From DATAMF01 sp964472565 (GTDB lineage: Bacteria > Chloroflexota > Anaerolineae > Aggregatilineales > Aggregatilineaceae): a DNA stretch of 30,385 nucleotides. This document shows, piece after piece, positions 24,244-30,385 of the stretch. Made by a program: the position numbers and the translations under genes. Position 1 is the stretch's first letter, and the number at the start of each line of letters is the position of its first letter. The notes beneath the pieces are model-generated. The model worked only from the letters and a program-made list of their open reading frames with translations. It was not told where the DNA came from and did no database searches. The stretch is taken from assembly GCA_964472565.1 (NCBI GenBank), contig CAYYNB010000065.1:1-30385 (forward strand). Direction: 5' to 3'.

Positions 24244-25893
24244 ATGGCAAAAAAAGTATTGGCCGGAAGCCTGGGCGACTGTGTACACGTCGCGGGAGTA
24301 ACACGTTTTTTGAACGTGGCTGAACAGGACGGCTGCGAAACCTGTTTCACTGGCCCGGCGACCGGCCTGGAAGCATTCATGGATGCGGTGATGGCTTTTG
24401 ATCCTGATGTGATCGGCGTAAGTTATCGTCTGACGCCGGAAAACGCCCGTACCCTGCTTATCGATCTGCGCGGAATGCTGGAAGCCGCTGGTATTCTGGG
24501 ACACAAGCGAATTTTCTTCGGAGGCACACCACCCGTTGCAGCGGTGGCCCGTGAACTGGGTTATTTCGACGCAGTGTTTTCGGGCGATGAAGCGCCGCAT
24601 CAGGTGCGCGCCGTGCTGCGCGGCGAGTCCGTCCAGGCTCAAAGTCCATCAGCTTATCCACAGCGCACAGTGGATCGCATCCGGTGGAAATCACCCGCGC
24701 CGCTGCTGCGCCACCACTTCGGCATCCCATCGCAGACGATTGAACCGACGGTCGAAGGGATTGCGCGGATCGCCGAGTTCGGTGTGCTGGATGTGATCTC
24801 ATTAGGAGCCGACCAGGATGCCCAGGAACACTTTTTCCATCCTGCCCGGCAGGACCTGCGTAGCACCGGGGCGGGTGGCGTACCGTTCCGCACTGAAGAA
24901 GATTTGCTCCGGCTGTATGAGGCCAGCCGCCGGGGAAATTACCCGTTGATGCGTTCCTATTCGGGTACAGCCGATCACCTCCGTTATGCGGATCTGCTCG
25001 TCCGCACCATCCATAACGCCTGGTGTGCAACGTCGCTGTTCTGGTTCAACGCGATGGATGGGCGCGGACCTTCGCCGCTGGAACAGTCGATCCGCGAACA
25101 CCAGGCATTGATGCGCTGGCATGGTGAGCGCGATCTTCCGGTCGAAGGCAACGAATCCTATCACTGGGGGATGCGCGATGCGCCGGATGTAGTGGTGTGT
25201 GCTTCCGCTTATCTGTATGCCCACAACGCCAAACGTTGTGGCGTGCGCGACTATATTCTGACCTATATGTTCCAGAGTCCGCCGCAGCTTTCCAACGCGA
25301 TGGATCTGGCACGTTGTTTGGCGATCCTCGAACTGAGCGAAGCCTTTGCCGACGAGCATTTCCGAGTGTGGCGGCAGACTCGTACCGGGCTGCTCAGTTA
25401 TCCGGTGGATTTACAGCGCGCACGGGCGCACCTGGCCCAAAGCACCCTGCTGCAAATGGCGGTCAAGCCCCACATCATGCATGTGGTGGGTTATACCGAA
25501 GCCAATCATGCGGCCAGCGCCGATGAAGTGATCGAAAGTGCGCGCATGACTCAGGAAGTAATCGATACGGCTCTGCGTGGCACGCCTGACATGACGCATG
25601 ATCCGGTGGTGCAGCAGCGCAAACAGCAGTTATTAACAGAAACACACGTCTTATTGGCGGCGCTTCGAGGGCTGGGCGAGGACGCTCAAGACCCATTCAG
25701 CGATCCGGTGGTGTTAGCGCGTGCGGTCGCGCTGGGATTGCTGGATGCGCCGCAACTGGGGAATAACGCTTATGCGCCGGGGCGTGTTCGCACGCGAAGC
25801 CTCGCCGGGGCCGTTTGTGCCGTTGACCGGAGCGGCCATGCCCTGGATGAGCAGGCGCGTATCGCCTCCGCCTTATCTCAGCTTACCTCCTGA
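24244..25893 (+). CDS. Cobalamin-binding-domain protein with mutase-like TIM-barrel domain
   Basis: This 549-residue protein begins with a B12-binding-like Rossmann domain (about 1-135) and continues with a large domain resembling the barrel of glutamate mutase E or similar adenosylcobalamin mutases. Its segment DYILTYMFQSPPQLSNAMDLARC recalls the mutase 'GyGQ.gn.iqD.aAlr'. The cofactor motif DxHxxG reads D12-C-V-H15-V-A-G18, with one extra residue between Asp and His. That may change or abolish base-off cobalamin binding. Fusion of small and large mutase parts into one chain is also unusual. The expected chemistry is a carbon-skeleton or amino-group shift on an amino acid, but this is inference. 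ATG 24244 follows GGGAAGG. The open frame upstream is a shadow of asnB. Confidence 0.75.
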   Translation: MAKKVLAGSLGDCVHVAGVTRFLNVAEQDGCETCFTGPATGLEAFMDAVMAFDPDVIGVSYRLTPENARTLLIDLRGMLEAAGILGHKRIFFGGTPPVAAVARELGYFDAVFSGDEAPHQVRAVLRGESVQAQSPSAYPQRTVDRIRWKSPAPLLRHHFGIPSQTIEPTVEGIARIAEFGVLDVISLGADQDAQEHFFHPARQDLRSTGAGGVPFRTEEDLLRLYEASRRGNYPLMRSYSGTADHLRYADLLVRTIHNAWCATSLFWFNAMDGRGPSPLEQSIREHQALMRWHGERDLPVEGNESYHWGMRDAPDVVVCASAYLYAHNAKRCGVRDYILTYMFQSPPQLSNAMDLARCLAILELSEAFADEHFRVWRQTRTGLLSYPVDLQRARAHLAQSTLLQMAVKPHIMHVVGYTEANHAASADEVIESARMTQEVIDTALRGTPDMTHDPVVQQRKQQLLTETHVLLAALRGLGEDAQDPFSDPVVLARAVALGLLDAPQLGNNAYAPGRVRTRSLAGAVCAVDRSGHALDEQARIASALSQLTS

Positions 25894-25906
25894 AAGGAAC
25901 GCCTCT

Positions 25907-26269
25907 ATGCAGATGGTTATGTTTGTGCTGGATAACCCGGAACATCTCGAAGCCATTCTGGATGCGTGGCAGACAGTCGGTGTAACCGGAGTGACGATTA
26001 TCGAATCTTCTGGACTGCACCGTGTCCGCCAGAAACGACCTTTAGGCGCGCGTTATGTGTTCGGGGCGATCAACAAAACCAGCCGGATCAAAATGGAACA
26101 TTACACGCTCTTTGCTATTGTTCCCGATGAAACCACCGTTCGTGCCTGTCTGGAAGCCGCCGAGAAGATCGTGGGCGATCTTGATGGGCCAAATACGGGG
26201 GTGCTGGCGTCGTGGGAATTATCGGTGATTAAAGGGGTTCCCAGCAAGGGGAACAGCACACAAGAGTGA
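25907..26269 (+). CDS. Divergent PII-like (P-II superfamily) regulatory protein
   Basis: A 120-residue protein of the ferredoxin-like PII fold. The segment LDAWQTVGVTGVTIIESSGL matches the conserved first half ('al...Gv.G.Tv.ev.G'). TLFAIVPDETTVRACLEAAEKIVGDLDGPNTGVLASW matches the second half. The long T-loop and the GRQ.G....Y residues of GlnB/GlnK are not present in usual form, so this is a PII-like sensor, not a classical uridylylated PII. Such proteins bind adenyl nucleotides, 2-oxoglutarate or bicarbonate and gate a transporter encoded next to them. Here that would be the exchanger gene 9 bases downstream. AAGGAA precedes ATG 25907. Confidence 0.75.
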   Translation: MQMVMFVLDNPEHLEAILDAWQTVGVTGVTIIESSGLHRVRQKRPLGARYVFGAINKTSRIKMEHYTLFAIVPDETTVRACLEAAEKIVGDLDGPNTGVLASWELSVIKGVPSKGNSTQE

Positions 26270-26278
26270 GGATGATCG

Positions 26279-27283
26279 ATGATCTGGCTTCAGTTTATGG
26301 CAAGTGCCCTTATCATTGTGGCTGCGGCGACCCAGTTGGCGAAGTATGGCGATGTGATCGCGCTGCGTACCCGGTTGGGAGGGATGTTTGTTGGCACACT
26401 GCTGCTGGCCGGAGCCACCTCGCTCCCGGAACTGCTGACGTCGATTAATGCCGTAGATCAGGGGGCACCAAACCTCACCGTAGGGAACATCTTCGGCAGC
26501 AATATGTTCAATATGTTTTTGCTGGCACTCCTGGATATTGTCTATTGGCGCGCCCGGTTTTTACGGCGGTTGGGAATCAGTTTCGCGATTAATTCGGGAC
26601 TGGCAGTAGCCATCACCGGGTTGGCGATGTTTTTTATCGTGGCCCAGATTAATGCCCAGGTTGGATGGGTAGGCGTAGACAGCCTGTTCCTGATCGCTGG
26701 CTATGTGGCCGTTACTCGTCTGTTGTTTAGTGGTCCTGCTGCCGAAAATGATGAACCCGCTGATTCTGAACCGCTGGCGGAGAATGTTCCCAGCCTGCGC
26801 CGTGCGCTGATCGGGTTTGGACTGGCAACCCTTGTTTTGGTGGCGATCACGCCCACGATGGTGCGCAGTTCGATCCGCATTGCCGAAGAGACAGGATTAA
26901 GCACCGGCTTTGTAGGGATCACCCTGGTGGCGATCATCACATCGCTGCCCGAAGTCGTGACCTCGATTGCAGCGGCACGGTTGGGGGCCTACGAGATGGC
27001 GGCAGGCAACCTGTTTGGCAGCAACACATTCAATATCTTTACGCTGGGGATCACAGATTTTTTCTATACCGACGGGCGTTTTCTGGAAGCGGTGTCATCC
27101 GAGATGGTGCTGGCAGGTATCATCGCGCTGTTGCTGACTCACACGGCTTTGTTGGGCAACCTGTTCCGCAATGTTGTCCCGCGTGAGAGCCGGTGGTTAG
27201 TGGTCGAGATTGATTCGCTGCTCATTTCACTGGGCTATATTGTGGGTATGATCCTCATTTATGACCGGGGGTTGATCGGGTAA
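26279..27283 (+). CDS. Na+/Ca2+ exchanger-family (CaCA) membrane antiporter
   Basis: This 334-residue protein has about ten helices and the two inverted alpha repeats of the CaCA superfamily. The first is LLLAGATSLPELLTSINA with NIFGSNMFNM, and the second is LVAIITSLPEVVTSIAA with NLFGSNTFNI. Both cation-binding glutamates (in SLPE) are present, and Gly before the second TSLPE is replaced by Ile. The middle cytosolic loop (about 155-180) is acidic and short, without a Ca2+-regulatory domain. Members exchange Ca2+, K+ or Na+. The cargo here is unknown. It is the last gene of the opine dehydrogenase operon and directly follows the PII-like gene, which may regulate it. Confidence 0.88.
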   Translation: MIWLQFMASALIIVAAATQLAKYGDVIALRTRLGGMFVGTLLLAGATSLPELLTSINAVDQGAPNLTVGNIFGSNMFNMFLLALLDIVYWRARFLRRLGISFAINSGLAVAITGLAMFFIVAQINAQVGWVGVDSLFLIAGYVAVTRLLFSGPAAENDEPADSEPLAENVPSLRRALIGFGLATLVLVAITPTMVRSSIRIAEETGLSTGFVGITLVAIITSLPEVVTSIAAARLGAYEMAAGNLFGSNTFNIFTLGITDFFYTDGRFLEAVSSEMVLAGIIALLLTHTALLGNLFRNVVPRESRWLVVEIDSLLISLGYIVGMILIYDRGLIG

Positions 27284-27327
27284 ACAGCGTATCAGGCTGC
27301 GCCGCTATTTTCTTTGCCCCATCCCCT

Positions 27328-27403
27328 TCCTGGCTTGCCCAGGAGGTTTGTTCGCATTTCGCCGCAATCCGTTTAGACGCTCAGGGAATGGCCTTATTCC
27401 CTG
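27328..27403 (+). terminator. Two tandem hairpins ending the five-gene operon
   Basis: TCCTGG (27328-27333) pairs with CCAGGA (27339-27344). CAGGGAAT (27382-27389) pairs with ATTCCCTG (27396-27403), a perfect 8-bp stem with loop GGCCTT, followed by TAAATAGTACTTTCTTT. The second is the better terminator candidate. The gap to the next gene is 196 bases and holds nothing else obvious. Confidence 0.5.
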
Positions 27404-27479
27404 TAAATAGTACTTTCTTTCATGATCAATTAGCAGTATCCTTATTTCAATAAAACTCGCGTATTGTAAGGATCACGCT

Positions 27480-28073
27480 ATGTCTAAATCTTATCTACAA
27501 AAACTTCGCCTGCCGAAAGTAAAAGGATGCGTTCTTTTCTCATGTCCGGTCATTCTGCTAGGCATCACGACTCTATTTATAGTGAGCTTCATTTGGGTTT
27601 TCTTCGGAAACCGCATCCACGCCACGGTCATCGCGGCGATAGAAAAACGGCGTATCGAGCAAGTATACACGCAAACACGTGAAGCCAGCCCTGATGGAGT
27701 GACTCTCATAAGCGAGGAAAAGCCTCAGTCGGATACCTTCACATGGGGATTAAACAGCGACCCCCTCTATGCTACCGCCTACGCCCTACAAACTTATGTG
27801 ACAGTTACAACATTCAGCGATGTATTGGCGGACTACGAAGCTACCTTTCAAAAATGGGGATGGTCTACCGTACCATTAAACGAGGAAAATCTCTCGCTTG
27901 GTATGGTTTTCAGACACCCAAGTGAAAAAAATCTGTTGGTTGGGCTATGCTCACCCGTTGACTCTGGGCAACCAACCACCCCTATAGGATACGTTGTTTT
28001 TTTCGACTTTCATGAAGTCCCTAATTGTGATGGCTCATATCTATATTGCCTCTCTGTAGATTACTGTGAGTAG
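27480..28073 (+). CDS. Membrane-anchored hypothetical protein
   Basis: This 197-residue protein has a basic N-terminus (about 1-18), one hydrophobic helix (about 18-45, LFSCPVILLGITTLFIVSFIWVFFG) and an extracytoplasmic domain of about 150 residues. That domain contains the stretches YATAYALQTYVTVTTFSDVLADYEATFQKWGW and VGYVVFFDF-like beta segments. The TFSDVLADYEATFQKWGW pattern recalls small domains that compare or pair a short sequence with a partner, but I do not recognise a family. AAGGATC supports ATG 27480. The gene is more A+T-rich than its left neighbours and may be a recent arrival. It is not part of the operon to its left. Confidence 0.6.
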   Translation: MSKSYLQKLRLPKVKGCVLFSCPVILLGITTLFIVSFIWVFFGNRIHATVIAAIEKRRIEQVYTQTREASPDGVTLISEEKPQSDTFTWGLNSDPLYATAYALQTYVTVTTFSDVLADYEATFQKWGWSTVPLNEENLSLGMVFRHPSEKNLLVGLCSPVDSGQPTTPIGYVVFFDFHEVPNCDGSYLYCLSVDYCE

Positions 28074-28203
28074 ATTTTGGGCGTAGATCCTATTTCCGCT
28101 TTTCTTCTGCGTTCTCTGCAACAATAGCCTAAGGGATAAAAACGGTTTAGTCTCTTAGGGAAGGGGAGGTAATTGTCCATATCGGGAGTCGGGCACTGGC
28201 TGT

Positions 28204-28299
28204 TTCGAGCAACACAATCAAGTCGCTTTGGAAAAATGCCTGATCAAACGTCTTGAATCATTAGGGCACAAGGTTGTTTTTGAACCTCGTGCCCCCTGA
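28204..28299 (+). pseudogene. Possible C-terminal remnant of a transposase
   Basis: On the plus strand the frame ends NQVALEKCLIKRLESLGHKV, then VFEPRAP and TGA at 28297-28299. This helix and 'LE.LG.kV.lep' ending is typical of the C-termini of several insertion-sequence transposases, though I cannot name the family. Upstream the frame does not continue as a recognisable protein and meets a stop at 28156-28158. It could be coincidence. Confidence 0.3.
28264..28294. terminator. Imperfect hairpin near the end of the gap
   Basis: GGGCACAAGGTT (28264-28275) pairs with AACCTCGTGCCC (28283-28294) with one A-C mismatch and loop GTTTTTG. There is no T-run on either side, so it is a possible terminator or a mobile-element end. 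Confidence 0.4.
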
Positions 28300-28374
28300 A
28301 ATCGCTTATATTGGGCCATTTATCCCGTTTGACTTCCCATCCGGGGATGGGCTAAGGAAAATAGTGGCGCAGTC

Positions 28375-29193
28375 TTACACGGTTGAAAGGTCCCATTCTT
28401 CATGGAGCTTGGGAACATCATTGAGCAATCGTCGGGTGTAGGCCTCTTTCGGATTCAAAATCACCTCATCAGCCGAACCGCTTTCAACGAATCTACCGTG
28501 TTCCATAATGTAGACCGTATCCGACACATAGTAGGCCAGTCCAATATCATGCGTGATGAAAATTGGCGTCATACCAATTTCGCTGCGCAGATCCATCAGC
28601 ATATCCAGGATAGTCGCCCGCGAGCAGGCGTCAATCATCGAGGTTGGCTCGTCGGCGAGCAGGATTTTCGGCTTCAGCAGAAAGATACGAGCGATCATCA
28701 AACGCTGCTGCTGTCCGCCCGATAGCTCGAAAGGATACTTGTTTGTCAACTCATCAAACTTCAAATTGACAAATTTGCAGGCTTCTCGCATCAGCTCCCG
28801 TTTTTGGTCATAGGGGAGGCGGCGACCACCACGCATCCGAATACAATCTAACAGTACCGCATCAACTTTCCTGAAGATATTGTAGGAGGAAAATGGGTCC
28901 TGGAAGATGGCCTGGATATTTTTCCAGTATTCTTTCTTCTTTTTGTACGAACTGATGTCGCGGGGTTTCCCCTCGAAGTAAATTTCGCCTTGGGTCGGTT
29001 TGAGCAGTCCCAACAGCATCTTGGCTAATGTGGTTTTTCCGCTGCCCGACTCACCAACCAGCGAGATAATTTCACCCTTTTTGAAGCTGAAATCTACTGC
29101 GTCAACGGCAACAGTTCGCTGGGCCCCAAAACCAAAAGTTTTGGTAATCCCTACGCCGCTCAGGATTTCCTCCGCATCAGCGTTCATTTTCAT
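28375..29193 (-). CDS. Oligopeptide-type ABC transporter ATPase (OppF-like)
   Basis: This 272-residue ATPase is one of two energising an oligopeptide, dipeptide or similar importer. It shows Walker A GESGSGKTT, the Q-loop region IFQDPFSSYN, the signature LSGGQQQR, Walker B ILLADEPTS and the H-loop THD. The C-terminal extension is short and lacks the cysteine-rich OppF/DppF tail. The gene overlaps the upstream ATPase gene by 17 bases. The second ATG at 29187 is also usable, being 10 bases from AAAGG. It is the last gene of the minus-strand unit. No periplasmic binding protein is in the window, so the cargo cannot be inferred. Confidence 0.92.
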   Translation of the reverse strand: MKMNADAEEILSGVGITKTFGFGAQRTVAVDAVDFSFKKGEIISLVGESGSGKTTLAKMLLGLLKPTQGEIYFEGKPRDISSYKKKKEYWKNIQAIFQDPFSSYNIFRKVDAVLLDCIRMRGGRRLPYDQKRELMREACKFVNLKFDELTNKYPFELSGGQQQRLMIARIFLLKPKILLADEPTSMIDACSRATILDMLMDLRSEIGMTPIFITHDIGLAYYVSDTVYIMEHGRFVESGSADEVILNPKEAYTRRLLNDVPKLHEEWDLSTV

Positions 29194-30187
29194 ACGCCTT
29201 TCTTAGTTCTTCTTCTGGTATGAGGCAGCGATAGGCGCGTCCCCCATCAATATCTCGTAAATTGACTGAAAACACCTTGCATTCGGGCATAACAAATTTA
29301 CAGCGTTCCGCAAAGCGGCATCCGCTTGGCGGATTTTTAAGATTAGGCGGAGTGCCAGGGATAGCGGTCAGCTTGACATTCCGCAAACCTATTTCCGGTA
29401 CAATAATCGACCCCATGAGCGCCTTGGCATAGGGGTGGATGGGGTCAAACACAACCTCATCGGCTGTCCCCTTTTCGACAATCTGCCCGGCATACATGAC
29501 CATAATATCGTCGGTCACGTTGTAGAGCAGGGGCAGTTCGTGTGTGATGAAAATAAGCGCCTTGACAATGCCTTTTTCCATCAGGTCCATGATCATCTTG
29601 ATGACCATCTTCTGTGAGGTCACGTCAAGCGCGGAGGACGGTTCATCTGCGATCAACACTTTGGGCGACAGGATGACCGAGGCAGCGATCACGGTGCGCT
29701 GCTTCATCCCGCCGGATAACTCGACGGAATATTTTTGCAGTACTTTCGGTGACAGGCCCAGCAGTTCGAACCGCTCGCTCGCCATCTCATAAATTTCTTT
29801 TTTGGAGGTCTTGGGGTAATGGGCCTGAACGACATCCTCGATAAAGTGAATAACCTTCTGCGTAGGATTAAGCGCATTCATCGCCGCCTGGGGAATATAG
29901 GAAATCTCGTTTCCCAGGATGGTTCTGCGAACAGTGTCTGGGTCCATACCCGTAATGTTCTGCCCATCAATGACGATCTCCCCACTGGCATAGTGCAGCG
30001 GCGGAAAGTAGTACCCCATCAGGCTAAGCGCCAGCGTGGATTTTCCACAGCCTGATTCACCGGCAATACCTAGCGATTTGCCTTCTTCAACCTTCAGGGA
30101 CACGTGATCAACTGCGTAAACGTTTTCCCGGAACCGGGTGACATAATTCGTTGTCAGTTCGTTGACTTCTAGCATGACTTTTGACAT
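29177..30187 (-). CDS. Oligopeptide-type ABC transporter ATPase (OppD-like)
   Basis: This 336-residue protein pairs with the OppF-like ATPase. It has Walker A GESGCGKST, Q-loop YIPQAAMNALNP, signature LSGGMKQR, Walker B VLIADEPSSALD and H-loop THE. The C-terminal oligopeptide-transport extension holds CRFAERCKFVMPEC and a later YRC, the Cys set typical of the OppD/DppD family. Some DppD proteins bind an iron-sulfur cluster there. It starts 8 bases after the permease stop codon and overlaps the next gene by 17 bases, so the three genes form one operon. Confidence 0.92.
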   Translation of the reverse strand: MSKVMLEVNELTTNYVTRFRENVYAVDHVSLKVEEGKSLGIAGESGCGKSTLALSLMGYYFPPLHYASGEIVIDGQNITGMDPDTVRRTILGNEISYIPQAAMNALNPTQKVIHFIEDVVQAHYPKTSKKEIYEMASERFELLGLSPKVLQKYSVELSGGMKQRTVIAASVILSPKVLIADEPSSALDVTSQKMVIKMIMDLMEKGIVKALIFITHELPLLYNVTDDIMVMYAGQIVEKGTADEVVFDPIHPYAKALMGSIIVPEIGLRNVKLTAIPGTPPNLKNPPSGCRFAERCKFVMPECKVFSVNLRDIDGGRAYRCLIPEEELRKAYENER

Positions 30188-30195
30188 ACGATCAC

Positions 30196-30385
30196 TTAGT
30201 CCCTTAATGCTGGATTGAATACCTGATCAAGGCCGGTATTCATCAGGTTCATCGAGAATGAAATCAAAGCGATAACGATGACCACAGGGAAATATGCCCA
30301 CCATTTACCCATGATATGCGCCTGGTAGATCATGCCCCAATTCATCATGAGCCCCAGGGTAGGGACATCCGTCGTTCTGGGCCCC
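30196..30385 (-). CDS. ABC transporter permease (OppC/DppC-like), C-terminal part, truncated by window edge
   Basis: Only the last 63 residues are present, read from the minus strand and too short to appear as a full open frame. They run from about TLGLMMNWGMIYQAHIMGKW, through the hydrophobic segment FPVVIVIALISFSMNLMN, to TGLDQVFNPALRD and TAA at 30196-30198. The ending matches the OppC/DppC C-terminus ('..WG.m...........ww..P...i.l..l.fnl.gd.l.D.ldPrl'), with this copy having NTGLDQVFNPALRD in the last part. The 5' portion, and presumably the second permease and binding protein, lie beyond the right edge. Confidence 0.8.
   Translation of the reverse strand, partial: GPRTTDVPTLGLMMNWGMIYQAHIMGKWWAYFPVVIVIALISFSMNLMNTGLDQVFNPALRD

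Larger units (their letters stand above)
28074..28374. other. Intergenic region with a hairpin and a possible transposase remnant
   Basis: This 301-base gap between convergent genes has no complete gene. Its visible contents are an imperfect hairpin (28264-28294), and on the plus strand a short open frame (28159-28299) whose last part reads like a transposase C-terminus. Both are listed separately. Confidence 0.5.

Overview
The window is a gene-dense stretch of a bacterial chromosome. Its right end is visibly more A+T-rich than the rest. The gene families suggest a Chloroflexota (Anaerolineae-like) bacterium. The pointers are a caa3 oxidase of the YSHP (A2) class, a NarL-type histidine kinase with a GAF domain, a sortase with a long acidic cytosolic tail, and a small membrane protein of a type I associate with this phylum. 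No rRNA or marker gene is present, so the taxon is an inference.

Layout, left to right. (1) The 3' part of murJ (lipid II flippase). (2) A TIR-TPR protein, possibly a signalling or defence effector, convergent with a decayed IS200/RAYT-like transposase relative. (3) A membrane-anchored sulfite-oxidase-type molybdenum protein with an internal twin-arginine motif. (4) A minus-strand 2-oxoacid dehydrogenase operon (E1 alpha, a small monooxygenase-fold protein, E1 beta, E2) that lacks its E3. (5) An MFS transporter. (6) A small signal-peptide ORF that may be frameshifted. (7) A complete caa3 cytochrome oxidase operon (subunits II with fused cytochrome c, I, III and a IV-like fusion). (8) A dual-specificity-type phosphatase and a Cys-rich lipoprotein. 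(9) A HAD hydrolase and a small partner on the minus strand. (10) tRNA-Val(CAC) with a strong promoter, followed after 19 bases by an orphan sensor kinase. (11) A minus-strand methyltransferase, sortase and small membrane protein.

(12) The most interesting part is a very tight five-gene plus-strand operon (21611-27283). It encodes an opine-dehydrogenase-family enzyme, a glutamine-dependent asparagine-synthetase-type amidotransferase, a one-piece cobalamin-binding/mutase-like protein, a divergent PII-like regulator and a Na+/Ca2+-exchanger-family transporter. I know of no described pathway that unites these five. It looks like an amino-acid conversion module with its own nitrogen or nucleotide sensor and exporter or importer.

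(13) An unrecognised membrane-anchored protein, a possible transposase remnant, and the end of a minus-strand oligopeptide-type ABC importer operon (permease C, ATPase D, ATPase F). The permease runs off the window.
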